64,000 bases of DNA from JBHJGM01 sp050331815 (GCA_050331815.1 JBHJGM010000014.1:1-64000), one strand, 5' to 3'. Numbered from the stretch's first letter, positions 25,928 to 34,739 are shown. Notes: generated by a model not told the origin, from the letters alone. Translations and numbers: made by a program.

Positions 25928-26965
25928 ATGTCAACCGCCACAACTCAGAGCGCTCTGATCGTGCGTCCGGAATTCGACGCGAACTGGCCGTTGGCGGCGG
26001 ATCACTTTCATCGGATCTGGGTCGCGGAGGGGGCGGTGCATTTTGAGCGTCTGGGCGAGGGAGACGGTCGGACGGTCGGTGAGATCCTCGGCGAGCTGGA
26101 CGGCCTGCGGCGCATCGCATCACTGGGCCCGCCCCTGACCAAACGCTGTTTGAAAACGCTCCAAGGTGTGCGGGAAGTCGGTCTGGAAAGCGCCTCGCAG
26201 GAGCTGAAGGATGCCTGCTACGAGGTCGGCATGCGGTTGCATGTGCACGATTCGGAAGGTTTTTGGGGACAGTCGGTGGCAGAGTGCGCGCTGGCGTTGA
26301 TTTTAAACGGGCTGCGGCGCATCCCCCAGCTACACCGGACGATCATCGAGTCGAAAGAACCCTGGAATTATCAGCCGCCCGACGGGCCCGGTCGCGGACA
26401 GCCAGGGGCGCGCGGCATCCAGTTTGGCGATGACGCGGCCTTTGCCAACGGGACACTGGCGGGCAAGCGAGTGCGGATTGTCGGCGCGGGTAATATCGCG
26501 AGCCGGGTGGCCGCTTTCTGCTCATTTTTAGGGGCGGAGGTCGCCGCCTGGGACCCCTATGCCAGCGAGCCCTGCTTTCACCGGGCGGGGGCGCGCCGGG
26601 TGCACCACCTTGAGCAACTGCTGGATGATGCGGAGATTTTCTGCCCGCTGCTGCCACTGCGCCCTTCGACGGAGGGGCTGGTGAGCGAGGCCCATCTGCG
26701 CCAGTTGCCGCGAGGATGCCTGGTGGTGCTGGTGACCCGGGCTGGTATCGTAAATATGGATACGCTGCGGGCACGCGTGCTGGCGGACGATCTGAGCCTG
26801 GCTGCGGATGTTTTCGACCGGGAGCCGCTGCCGCTTGACGATCCGCTGCTGGGGCGTCACAACGTGGTGCATACGCCGCACATCGCCGGGCGCACCGCCC
26901 ACGCCAATCAGCAATGGGCCGAGATGCTGGCGGCACGCTTCGACCCGCTTGAAGCGATCACTTAA
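25928..26965 (+). CDS. 2-hydroxyacid dehydrogenase family protein
   Basis: An NAD-binding dehydrogenase of 345 residues. The Rossmann motif is VRIVGAGNIASRVAAFCSFL, the substrate Arg lies in VLVTRAGIVNMDTL and the His in VHTPHIAGRTAHAN. The N-terminal domain is less typical than that of the other family member at 17191. It sits 52 bp after the type III PKS on the same strand, but its link with that pathway is only positional. The start is ATG at 25928. Substrate unknown. Confidence 0.82.
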   Translation: MSTATTQSALIVRPEFDANWPLAADHFHRIWVAEGAVHFERLGEGDGRTVGEILGELDGLRRIASLGPPLTKRCLKTLQGVREVGLESASQELKDACYEVGMRLHVHDSEGFWGQSVAECALALILNGLRRIPQLHRTIIESKEPWNYQPPDGPGRGQPGARGIQFGDDAAFANGTLAGKRVRIVGAGNIASRVAAFCSFLGAEVAAWDPYASEPCFHRAGARRVHHLEQLLDDAEIFCPLLPLRPSTEGLVSEAHLRQLPRGCLVVLVTRAGIVNMDTLRARVLADDLSLAADVFDREPLPLDDPLLGRHNVVHTPHIAGRTAHANQQWAEMLAARFDPLEAIT

Positions 26966-26979
26966 TACGCATTTGAACA

Positions 26980-27294
26980 ATGGCCGCAGTCGACGAGGAA
27001 AAGCTTTTGCGAGAAAAGGCCTGGTTGGGAGACGCCATCCTGGCCTTGTGGGCGCGTCGTTGGATTTTGGATACGCAGGGCCGGATCGACGACCCGCTTT
27101 ACCAGTCGATCACCTCAAACCAGTTTCTGGCCTCGCAGGGCAGGCCTGTCGCGGTGGAGGCGGCCATCGCCGATATTTACGAACGCGATGGGCTCGAAGC
27201 CGCCTTCGCGCACCTCGATGCGAACTTCCTGCCGCTCATCGAAAAACGCCTCTCGCGCGATCTGCGCTCCAGCCGGACCACGCGCAAAAAGTAG
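26980..27294 (+). CDS. RNase III-like domain protein (Mini-III type)
   Basis: A 104-residue protein that matches the RNase III catalytic fold without a dsRNA-binding domain. EKAWLGDAILALWARRWIL corresponds to the ExLEFLGDAVL motif, and VEAAIADIYERDGLEAAFAH corresponds to FEAxIGAIYxDxGLEAA, supplying Asp and Glu metal ligands. Mini-III enzymes trim 23S rRNA ends in some bacteria. It follows the dehydrogenase by 14 bp and precedes the next gene by 12 bp. The likeness is my motif match; activity is plausible because the acidic residues are kept. Confidence 0.7.
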   Translation: MAAVDEEKLLREKAWLGDAILALWARRWILDTQGRIDDPLYQSITSNQFLASQGRPVAVEAAIADIYERDGLEAAFAHLDANFLPLIEKRLSRDLRSSRTTRKK

Positions 27295-27306
27295 CGCTAC
27301 CCCTTT

Positions 27307-27570
27307 ATGAGCCAGCGCGAACGCGACAAGGAGCCGACCTTTGTGACCATCCGCGTCTACATGGATGCGATGGGTGCCAACCTCGACCGTTCGCTGCTGG
27401 AGTCCTCGGGGATTCCCGCCTATGTGCGCGGCGAGATGGGGGCGACCTGGATGGGCCTGGGCGCGTTGGCCCCGGGTGGCATACGCCTGGATGTGCCGCG
27501 CGAGCGGGTCGAGGAAGCCCGCGCGCTGCTGGGGCTGAGCGAAGAGGATGGCCAAGCCAGCGGCGTCTAG
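27307..27570 (+). CDS. DUF2007-like small protein
   Basis: An 87-residue protein with the pattern ANLDRSLLESSGIPAYVRGE, then GGIRLDVPRERVEEARALLG, which matches the DUF2007 (putative signal-transducing) family. There, an N-terminal part recognises a GI(P/E)AxV turn and a C-terminal helix carries VxxEDxxxAxxLL. The function of the family is poorly defined. It ends the tight plus-strand run that began at 23107. Confidence 0.65.
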   Translation: MSQRERDKEPTFVTIRVYMDAMGANLDRSLLESSGIPAYVRGEMGATWMGLGALAPGGIRLDVPRERVEEARALLGLSEEDGQASGV

Positions 27571-27591
27571 GCCTTGTACGATCCGACGCGA

Positions 27592-28734
27592 TCAGGCCTC
27601 GCCCAGTTCGAGCACGACCGCAGTGATCAGGTGCTCGCGCAGGTAATCGTAGGTAACGAAACCGTAGCCGCCCACGCCCCAGCCGATACCCCAGGAGTTG
27701 CGAAAGATGAAGCGGGTATCCTCCTTGCGACCGGTTTCGCTGCGATAGCCGACCAGCGTGACAGCGTGAGCGTAATTTTCGAAGGGCTCCTGTTCACCGA
27801 GCACGTGTGTGGTGCGCAAGGCGTTGGGATGGGGGAAAGCGATGCCGACGACCACCGGTGTGCCGTTGTTCAGGGCATGCAGAACGGAGTCGACCCGGGC
27901 TTCGCCCTCGCGACCGGGCAGGGTGAATGCGGCGATGCGTTGGCGGGCTCGGGCACTGGCGATGACCTCCTCGGTGGGGGGCTCAATTTCCTGAAGGGTC
28001 TTGCTGAAGGTGTTGGGCACCTGTGCCTGCAGGGCGATGCCATAGGCGCGAAGGGCCTGCACGACCTCGAGCAGGGAAAAGCCGGTTTCGACGGGCACGG
28101 ATTCACTGGCTTCGGCGGCGTACTCGCGAGAGATGCCGAGGCTGCGCGCAGTGGCCCAGACGAGGTACTCCTCGGAAAGTTTTTCCGGCCGCCCTTTGGC
28201 CATGGCGTTCTGAAACTCCAGGGCGCTAACCACCGCAAAGACCGAACAACTCGGGCGAGGGCCCTGGTCGCGGGTAGAGAGCGCGAACTGCTGATAGACC
28301 GGACGAAAGTCGACCTCGGCGTAGATTTTCGGTTCGTTGCCGATCGCGGCGAGCAGCGTGCCCGCGCCGCCAATTGCAGGCTGTTTGACACTTCTCGATG
28401 CGTTGGTTGCAGGAACGGGATTTCGCCTGGTCTGGGAGGAAAGCCGGTCGGCGAGTTCCTGGTCCAGCGACTCGCGAAACTGGACGGCTTCCGAAGCATC
28501 GTAGCCCAGGCGACTTTGCCAGTCGTCTGGCAGATCGCGCAGCATGATCTGCGTCAGGCCGGCGCGGTGGCGCACTGTCACGGATTCTGGCGTTGAGCGC
28601 AAGATGCGCACATCCTCATAAATCTTGCCGGCGGCGATGAGCTGCTCGCCGTCAGTCAGTGCGGCCTGCGTCTGTATAAGGCACGCAAGCAAGCTGAGAA
28701 TACAGGCGCAAAAGGTTCGGTGCAGGCCGGGCAT
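27592..28734 (-). CDS. Papain-like (C1 family) cysteine peptidase, secreted
   Basis: Signal peptide MPGLHRTFCACILSLLACLI then QTQA, followed by a region of about 120 residues (DGEQLIAAGKIYEDVRILRS) that has no clear match. The peptidase domain begins near residue 140. The catalytic Cys is Cys163 in RDQGPRPSCSVFAVVSALEF, the His in NYAHAVTLVGY, and the Asn in FRNSWGIGWGVGGYGFVTYD, in the papain order. Total length is 380 residues. The upstream segment may be a pro-peptide or sensing domain. Substrates are unknown. The ATG at 28734 is chosen because it begins the signal peptide. Confidence 0.88.
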   Translation of the reverse strand: MPGLHRTFCACILSLLACLIQTQAALTDGEQLIAAGKIYEDVRILRSTPESVTVRHRAGLTQIMLRDLPDDWQSRLGYDASEAVQFRESLDQELADRLSSQTRRNPVPATNASRSVKQPAIGGAGTLLAAIGNEPKIYAEVDFRPVYQQFALSTRDQGPRPSCSVFAVVSALEFQNAMAKGRPEKLSEEYLVWATARSLGISREYAAEASESVPVETGFSLLEVVQALRAYGIALQAQVPNTFSKTLQEIEPPTEEVIASARARQRIAAFTLPGREGEARVDSVLHALNNGTPVVVGIAFPHPNALRTTHVLGEQEPFENYAHAVTLVGYRSETGRKEDTRFIFRNSWGIGWGVGGYGFVTYDYLREHLITAVVLELGEA

Positions 28735-28777
28735 ACGGGGTCGGGTGGGGCACCTCCGTAAGTCGACCAATTGGACC

Positions 28778-29455
28778 TCAATCTGAACCACCGCGCGCAG
28801 CGGCGAAGGCCTCATGAAACGCCTGCAGCGAGGAAAATTCAAAGGTGGCCAGGCTACGCAATTCTGGCTCGGGCGGATGCAAATCGGGTATCAAGACCGG
28901 CAGCGTGCCCGCGGCGTGCGCTCCGGCGATGCCCGGTCCGGAATCCTCCAGTACGAGGCAGTCTTCAGGCGACTGCCCGAGGCGTTCGGCGGCGCGCAAA
29001 AAAATGTCGGGCGCGGGCTTTCCCAGCGGGACATCGCGGCCGGAAACCACCTCGGTGAAGCGGTTGAGGATGCCGACGTCGCGGAGGTGATCGCGGGCGC
29101 GGGGCCCGCCGGTCGAGGTGGCGACGATCTTGGGCAGGCCGATGTGCTCAAGGTAGTCCAGCAAGGGTAGCAGACCGGGCTTGGTCGGAATGGAGTCGCG
29201 CCTGGTGATAGCCTCGAAGTTGCGGCCCCAGGCTTCCCAGAGCGCCTCGACCGGTGCCCCCGGGCCAAGGGTCTGGCGGACGAGTTGCTGGCTGTCAGTC
29301 GTGCGTTTGCCGATGAGCTGGACAAAGAATTTTTTGGGCAACGTGACACCGGTCTCCACGAGAGCGCCGTCCCAGGCGGCTAGAGCAATGCGCTCGGTGT
29401 CGAGCATCAGCCCATCCATGTCGAAGATAAAGGCGCGGATCGTCGCAAAGTCCAT
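28778..29455 (-). CDS. HAD-superfamily phosphatase (beta-phosphoglucomutase-like)
   Basis: A Rossmann-like HAD hydrolase of 225 residues. Motif I is FIFDMDGLMLDTERIALAAW (nucleophile and acid Asp), motif II lies in IVATSTGGPRARDHL and motif IV in DCLVLEDSGPGIAGAHAAGT. The small helical cap between motifs I and II fits sugar-phosphate mutases or phosphatases such as PgmB and YniC. Substrate is not determined. It lies 43 bp upstream of the papain-like gene on the same strand. Confidence 0.85.
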   Translation of the reverse strand: MDFATIRAFIFDMDGLMLDTERIALAAWDGALVETGVTLPKKFFVQLIGKRTTDSQQLVRQTLGPGAPVEALWEAWGRNFEAITRRDSIPTKPGLLPLLDYLEHIGLPKIVATSTGGPRARDHLRDVGILNRFTEVVSGRDVPLGKPAPDIFLRAAERLGQSPEDCLVLEDSGPGIAGAHAAGTLPVLIPDLHPPEPELRSLATFEFSSLQAFHEAFAAARGGSD

Positions 29456-29577
29456 CAGGCGTATTCAAAATTCAATGACGAGGCGGAAGGATGACTCGCT
29501 TATGCTGGCCGGCCACGATGCCATGGCAAGACCCAAGAGCGCTTGCGCTTGCCGGCGGGTGGTGTTTCGGTCAAGGC

Positions 29578-30336
29578 ATGGCAGATTTGGCAGCGGTGGT
29601 TGATTTTTGCGACAGGCGCACACGGCGCGCAGAGTATCGGGACTTTCCGGGCGCAGAAAACGGCCTGCAGGTGCAAAACAACGGCACGGTGACGAAGATT
29701 GGGGCCGCCGTGGACGCGGGGTTGATCCCCTTTGAACAGGCGGCGGCTGCGGGCGTGAATTTTCTGATCGTGCATCACGGGCTGTTTTGGGACCCTCCGG
29801 TGCCGGTCACGGCGCATCGCTATCAGAAGCTGAAAACCTGCCTGGAGCAAAATCTGGCGGTCTACTCGAGCCATCTGCCACTGGATGGGCATCCCGAGAT
29901 CGGCAACAACGCAATTCTGGCGAAGGAACTGGGCCTGGCAGTGGAGGATTGGTTTGTCGAGTACGAGGGCATGGCGATGGCCGCGCTGGCCAGTGGGCCT
30001 GAAGGCGGGCGCACCGAACTGGCTTTGCGATTGCAGCGACTCTTCCCGGAAACGTATCAGGCCATCGAATACGGGTCGGCGGCGCCCGAGCGCATCGCGA
30101 TTCTAACCGGCAGCGGACGCGCCGCGCTGGATCACATGTCGGCTGCTGGCGTCGACACGCTCATAACCGGAGAACTGCGGCAAAACCATTTTAACTTGGC
30201 TCAGGAGATGGGCTGGAACCTGTATCCATGCGGGCACTACGCAACGGAGGTATTCGGGGTTCGGGAGTTGGCGCGCGAGGTAGCCGAAGCATTTGGGGTG
30301 GAGTGGACGTTTCTGCAGACGGACTGCCGGCTGTAA
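29578..30336 (+). CDS. Nif3-like dinuclear metal-centre protein
   Basis: A member of the Nif3/YbgI (DUF34, GTP cyclohydrolase 1 type 2-like) family, 252 residues. Metal ligands are visible in NFLIVHHGLFWDPPVPVTAH (His-His), the SSHLPLDGHPEIGNNAILA stretch, and GHYATEVFGVRELAREV near the C-terminus. These proteins form hexameric toroids with two metals per subunit. The exact activity is uncertain in the family. The ATG at 29578 gives the conserved start. The following regulator gene begins 62 bp later. Confidence 0.85.
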   Translation: MADLAAVVDFCDRRTRRAEYRDFPGAENGLQVQNNGTVTKIGAAVDAGLIPFEQAAAAGVNFLIVHHGLFWDPPVPVTAHRYQKLKTCLEQNLAVYSSHLPLDGHPEIGNNAILAKELGLAVEDWFVEYEGMAMAALASGPEGGRTELALRLQRLFPETYQAIEYGSAAPERIAILTGSGRAALDHMSAAGVDTLITGELRQNHFNLAQEMGWNLYPCGHYATEVFGVRELAREVAEAFGVEWTFLQTDCRL

Positions 30337-30398
30337 GCGTAGGCTGCAAAGATTTTTTTCATTGCGGTGGCTGGGCCACCGGCCACTATCTGACGGTT

Positions 30399-31139
30399 AT
30401 GATAGAAACCCGCTCGGTTACCGCACAACTGGTGGAGCTTTGCCAGCGTGACCTCGCTACCGGTCGCTGGCGGGCGGGCCAGCGTTTTCCCTCCGAGCGG
30501 GAACTGGCTGCACAGCACGGGATCAGCCGCACCTCGGCAAACAAGGCTATCGCAAAGTTGGTCAGTGAGGGCTGGCTGGAAATTCGCCGCGGGCAGGGTA
30601 GTTTTGTGGCGGAGCGGCCCGGTCTGCTGGCTTCGCTGCATCGGCTAGAATCCTTTACCGAGTACGCGAGGGCGCAGGGCTTTGAGCCGGAGACCCAGGT
30701 GCTGGGTTTGCAGCGTCTGCACGCAGATGCGGAGGTGCCTGCGTCGGCGACGGCTTTTGGGGAGCGCATCCTGCTTTTGGAGCGTGTGCGCCTGGCCGAC
30801 GCCGTGCCGGTGATCTATGAGCGCCGCTGGCTGCCGGCTGCGCGCTATCCTCGGCTGCAGGCGCGGCAATGCGCGGGCTCTTTTTACAAGCTCTGCCGCG
30901 AGCGCTTTGAATTGGTGGCCACGCGGGAAGAAGCCGTTGTCCGCGCAACCCTGCCTGACGCGGCGGTGGCCCACTACCTGGATGGCGAATACCCCTGTCT
31001 GCGACTGGAGTCGACCGGCTACGATGCGCAGGCGCGCCCGCTTTGGTATCAGCAATTGCACTACGATGGCACTCGCTTCGCGTTGTCGACGTCCCACAGC
31101 GCCGCTCGTGCGGAGTCCGAAATCCTTTTCCAATCCTAG
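30399..31139 (+). CDS. GntR-family (HutC/UTRA) transcriptional regulator
   Basis: A DNA-binding regulator of 246 residues. The winged-helix part (about 1-75) shows AGQRFPSERELAAQHGISRT and LVSEGWLEIRRGQGSFV. The C-terminal UTRA ligand domain follows from about 80. It sits 27 bp upstream of deoC on the same strand, so regulation of that gene in response to a sugar or nucleoside metabolite is a reasonable guess. Ligand unknown. The ATG at 30399 is the first sensible start. Confidence 0.88.
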   Translation: MIETRSVTAQLVELCQRDLATGRWRAGQRFPSERELAAQHGISRTSANKAIAKLVSEGWLEIRRGQGSFVAERPGLLASLHRLESFTEYARAQGFEPETQVLGLQRLHADAEVPASATAFGERILLLERVRLADAVPVIYERRWLPAARYPRLQARQCAGSFYKLCRERFELVATREEAVVRATLPDAAVAHYLDGEYPCLRLESTGYDAQARPLWYQQLHYDGTRFALSTSHSAARAESEILFQS

Positions 31140-31166
31140 TTTTCCTCACCTAAACGAAAGTCTCCC

Positions 31167-31937
31167 ATGAGCACACAACCTACTGTCAACGAATTGGCCA
31201 AAATGATCGACCACTCCCTGCTGCACCCGACGATGTCCGATGCGGACGTGCAGGCGGGCTGCGAACTTTCCCGCGACTACGGCGTCGCCACGGCTTGCAT
31301 CAAGCCGTACTCGATTCACCAGGCGCTGGATATTTTGGCGGGCAGCGGCGTCGATGCCTGTGCGGTCATCGGTTTCCCCCACGGAAACAGCACGACCGGC
31401 ATCAAGGTCGTTGAAGCCGAAGCGGCTGCGCTGGCCGGGGCCAAGGAAATCGACATGGTGGTTAACGTCGGTAAGGTGAAGACCGCTGCCTGGGATTACA
31501 TCAGCCGTGAAGTTACGCTGATCAACGAAGCGGTCGTGGCCGCGGGTTCGATCCTGAAAGTTATCTTCGAGAACGACTACCTTACGCTCGATGAGATCGG
31601 CCGGCTGTGCGAAATCTGTTCCGAGGCCAAGGTGGCCTTTGTGAAGACCTCCACCGGCTACGGTTTTGTCAAGCAGGAGAGCGGGCAATACGCCTATAAG
31701 GGGGCCACGCATGAGCACCTCAAGCTCATGCGCGAGAAGTGCCCGGATACCGTTCAGATCAAAGCGGCTGGCGGCGTGCGCACGCTGGATGACCTCCTTG
31801 CGGTGCGCGCGCTGGGTGTTTCGCGCATCGGGGCCACGGCGACGCAGGTCATGCTGGACGACGCCATCGGTCGAGGTTTCGAAGGCACACTGCCCAACCT
31901 GCGCACGAAAAAAGCCGCCGCGCCGGCGGGCTACTGA
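31167..31937 (+). CDS. deoC: Deoxyribose-phosphate aldolase
   Basis: Cleaves 2-deoxyribose 5-phosphate to acetaldehyde and glyceraldehyde 3-phosphate in deoxynucleoside breakdown. The Schiff-base lysine is Lys160 in VAFVKTSTGYG. Other conserved parts are KMIDHSLLHPTMSDADV, VIGFPHGNS and KAAGGVRTLDDLLAV. At 256 residues it is full length. A GntR regulator lies directly upstream. Confidence 0.95.
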   Translation: MSTQPTVNELAKMIDHSLLHPTMSDADVQAGCELSRDYGVATACIKPYSIHQALDILAGSGVDACAVIGFPHGNSTTGIKVVEAEAAALAGAKEIDMVVNVGKVKTAAWDYISREVTLINEAVVAAGSILKVIFENDYLTLDEIGRLCEICSEAKVAFVKTSTGYGFVKQESGQYAYKGATHEHLKLMREKCPDTVQIKAAGGVRTLDDLLAVRALGVSRIGATATQVMLDDAIGRGFEGTLPNLRTKKAAAPAGY

Positions 31938-31958
31938 GCAGACAGTCAGCCTCTGCGC

Positions 31959-33347
31959 TCAACCGCTGGAGAGGCAATACAGGGCGGTGTGTGTCCGCAT
32001 GAAGACGCGGTCACCGACGAACAGCGGCGTGGCCTTCGATTCGTCGAGGGAGTTGATGTTCACCAGGTCGTAAGTCTTGCCTTCGCGCAGGGTCGCGACC
32101 TGGCCGTTGTCGTGGCTGACGAAGAGGTGCCCGCCCGCATACGAAAAGCTGCCGTAGAGTTGACGGCCTTGACCGAAGGGAATCACTTCGGAAAAAATCT
32201 GCTCGCCGGTCGCTGCGTCGAAGGCGGTAAAGCGGCGTGCGCGGTTGCAGGTGTAGAGCACGCCATCCACAACGACTGGCGAACTGTAGTAGCGGTCGCG
32301 CGGCGGGTTGTTGGTCCAGATTTGTGCCAGCTCGATGGTGTCGCCCTCGATGGATTCCGGCAGCTGATAGGCCCAGCCGCCGTTTTCGTCGATGGCGTAG
32401 AGCTTGCCGTCCTGGACAATGGGGCAGCCGTAGTTGAGCTCGAAAAATTCGGAGCCGAGCAGGTGACCGTCGGAGGCGCGGACGATGTCGCCGGCGGCGG
32501 TGATGATGATGGGCGTGTCACCGATTTCGGTGACTGCCGGAGTGCCCCAGGATGAGGGCAGGTCGGCCTCCCAAACGATAGCGCCGTCTTTTGGATTGAT
32601 GGCCATCAGCGTAAGGATGTGGACGATGAGTTTGCCGTCGATGAGGCGTGGCGAGGAACTGTGCCCAAAAACGTGCGTGGGCTGCTCGTGCAGCTTGGCC
32701 CAGACGCGGTTGCCGTCCAGATCGTGCGCGGCGATCACACCGGTGCCAAAGACGGTGTAAACAAAATTGCCGTCCGAGACCGGGGTCGCGGAGGTGTATC
32801 CGTTTTCTGGATGCGCGCGCGGAGTCATCAACCCACCGATGCCCGCCAGCCGTTTTTCCTTCTCCGCCACATTGGCTTGAACCAGTGTGCGTTGCTCCTG
32901 GAGCCTCGCCCGTTCCTCGCCCTCGGCGCGGCGCACCTTGCGGCGGAGCGCGCCGGACTCCTGGCGCAGCTTCTGAATGTCGGCCTGCAACTGGGCGATG
33001 GTGGCCTGGTTGTCCTTGAGTTTCTGACGCGCTTCTGCCGACAGGGCGTCCTCCATGCCGGTGGCGCTTTCCCAGAGAATTTCGCCGGTTTCGGCGGAAA
33101 GGCAGATCAGGCGGTCGGGCTCGCAGGTAAGAAAAATTTTGTCGCCGACCAGTACCGGCATGCTGTTGCCCCAATCCGGTAATTTAGTCTGCCAGAGGAC
33201 ATTTTCGCTGTCGGACCAGTTAAGAGGCGGAGAGGCTTCCGGATAAAGGCCGGTGCCGTCGTTGCGCCAGCCGATTTCGGTGGCGAGGGCTGGCGGCACG
33301 GCGGCGAGGCTGGTGCAGGCGAGGATCGTCGAGAGTCGAAGCAACAT
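31959..33347 (-). CDS. Secreted PQQ-like beta-propeller protein
   Basis: Begins with a signal peptide (MLLRLSTILACTSLAAVPPA LATE). Successive propeller blades carry GDKIFLTCEPDRLICLSAETG, GNFVYTVFGTGVIAAHDLDGNRVWAK, NPKDGAIVWEADLPSSWG and FTAFDAATGEQIF, typical of PQQ-dependent dehydrogenase and BamB-like folds. A coiled-coil insert (about 110-165) interrupts the blades. It is probably a periplasmic binding or scaffold protein and not an enzyme; no dehydrogenase metal site is evident. Length is 462 residues. Widespread in Verrucomicrobiota and Planctomycetota. Confidence 0.8.
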   Translation of the reverse strand: MLLRLSTILACTSLAAVPPALATEIGWRNDGTGLYPEASPPLNWSDSENVLWQTKLPDWGNSMPVLVGDKIFLTCEPDRLICLSAETGEILWESATGMEDALSAEARQKLKDNQATIAQLQADIQKLRQESGALRRKVRRAEGEERARLQEQRTLVQANVAEKEKRLAGIGGLMTPRAHPENGYTSATPVSDGNFVYTVFGTGVIAAHDLDGNRVWAKLHEQPTHVFGHSSSPRLIDGKLIVHILTLMAINPKDGAIVWEADLPSSWGTPAVTEIGDTPIIITAAGDIVRASDGHLLGSEFFELNYGCPIVQDGKLYAIDENGGWAYQLPESIEGDTIELAQIWTNNPPRDRYYSSPVVVDGVLYTCNRARRFTAFDAATGEQIFSEVIPFGQGRQLYGSFSYAGGHLFVSHDNGQVATLREGKTYDLVNINSLDESKATPLFVGDRVFMRTHTALYCLSSG

Positions 33348-33493
33348 AGTGAATCCGGCGTTGAAGGTTCGCGAAGGGATTGGACTGAGGCGCAGTGTGG
33401 GGGTTCCGCCTGCCGCCGGCAAGTGTATGCGGTGGAGGCTGCCGGGCCTATCTTTCCCGTTGTCATCGCCCGTTCGCGCGTAATGCTGCCCGG

Positions 33494-34033
33494 ATGAGCC
33501 CCGAACGCGTCAAGTCCGCCATTCGTACGATCCCTGGATTTCCCAAGCCGGGCATTAACTTTCGCGACGTGCCGGCGTTGTTCGAGCAGCCTGACTTGTT
33601 TGCCTACGTGATCGACGAGGCGGCCGACTGGTTTGCGCAGCACGCCTGCGAGGTGCTGGTGGGCATCGACGCCCGGGGCTTCGTGCTGGCGGGTGCTTTG
33701 GCGGCCCGGGTGAAAAAGCCGCTGTTTCTGGTGCGCAAAAAAGGCAAAATTCCCACGGACACGGTCCAGGCCGATTACCAGCTGGAGTACGGTTCGGCCA
33801 CGCTGGAGCTTTCGCGTACCGCGCATTTCGAGGGGACCAACGTGTTGATCGTCGACGATCTGCTGGCCACCGGAGGCACGGCCGAGGCGACCTGCCGCCT
33901 GCTGCGGGAACTCGGAGCGGCGCAACTGGCTTTTGGCACGGTGGTCCGCCTTTCGGACCTTCAGGGCAAGGAGCGTCTGGAAGCCTCCGGAGTGCCCGTG
34001 CACGCGATCTGCGCTTTTACCGAAGCCGAATAG
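33494..34033 (+). CDS. apt: Adenine phosphoribosyltransferase
   Basis: Salvages adenine to AMP. The opening IRTIPGFPKPGINFRDVPAL is diagnostic for APRT. The PRPP loop is NVLIVDDLLATGGTAEATCR, and IDARGFVLAGALA and GTVVRLSDLQGKERL complete the fold. It has 179 residues from the ATG at 33494, a normal length; the longer frame to 33395 is unconserved. It diverges from the propeller gene across 146 bp. Confidence 0.93.
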   Translation: MSPERVKSAIRTIPGFPKPGINFRDVPALFEQPDLFAYVIDEAADWFAQHACEVLVGIDARGFVLAGALAARVKKPLFLVRKKGKIPTDTVQADYQLEYGSATLELSRTAHFEGTNVLIVDDLLATGGTAEATCRLLRELGAAQLAFGTVVRLSDLQGKERLEASGVPVHAICAFTEAE

Positions 34034-34054
34034 GCTAGGTCGGCGAAAACGCGC

Positions 34055-34732
34055 TCACCAGTTGTGGTCGCGCAGGGATTCCTCACGCACCTTGGGTACG
34101 ATAAACGAGCCGATGAATAGGCCCGAGACGAGTCCGCCTAGGTGGGCCCCGTAGGCAATCCCCTGACCGCCGCCGACGATCCCCGTGACGTCGGCCACGG
34201 TTCCGAAGACGGTCAACAGCAGCAGGTTGAAGGGCGGAATCGGGTGGGCGATTGGCCAGACGTCTGGATCGCGCAGGCGAAAGCGCAGAAACAAGCCCAG
34301 GTAAACGCCCTCAAATCCCATCACGGCCCCGGAGGCGCCGACGATGGGAATGGTGGAATCCCATTCGAAGAAGCACTGCGTAAGGTTGCCGACCACACCG
34401 GTCACCACGAAAATCCCCGCGCCCCAAACCGGGCCCAGCGCCTGCATGACCAGAAAGGCAAAGATCCAGAGGTACAGCAGGTTGAAAAAGACGTGTTCGA
34501 CCCCTCCGTGAATCAACGTGGCGCTGAAGAGCGTCAGCACCTCCGACAGCGCGGAAAGATCGAAACCCGCGGTGGTCAAGGTGTTCCAGCCGGCGCGCAC
34601 CTCGGCGGGTACCGTGCCGAAGCGCAGCACCCAATTGGGTCCAACGGCGACCTGCAGGAAGAAGATCAACAAGATCCCGACGATGCCGGAGATCAGAATG
34701 GTGACGTTGAGTCGTTCTCGTGGAACCAGCAT
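34055..34732 (-). CDS. Rhomboid-family intramembrane serine protease
   Basis: A membrane protein of 225 residues with about six helices. The catalytic pair is Ser in PIVGASGAVMGFEGVYLGLF (GxSG motif) and His in IAYGAHLGGLVSG, and an early helix holds HGGVEHVFFNLLYLWIFAFL with the H-x4-H-x3-N pattern of rhomboids. Its start at 34732 is 7 bp after the stop of the HAD gene upstream. Substrates unknown. Confidence 0.87.
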   Translation of the reverse strand: MLVPRERLNVTILISGIVGILLIFFLQVAVGPNWVLRFGTVPAEVRAGWNTLTTAGFDLSALSEVLTLFSATLIHGGVEHVFFNLLYLWIFAFLVMQALGPVWGAGIFVVTGVVGNLTQCFFEWDSTIPIVGASGAVMGFEGVYLGLFLRFRLRDPDVWPIAHPIPPFNLLLLTVFGTVADVTGIVGGGQGIAYGAHLGGLVSGLFIGSFIVPKVREESLRDHNW

Positions 34733-34739
34733 GGGCGGC

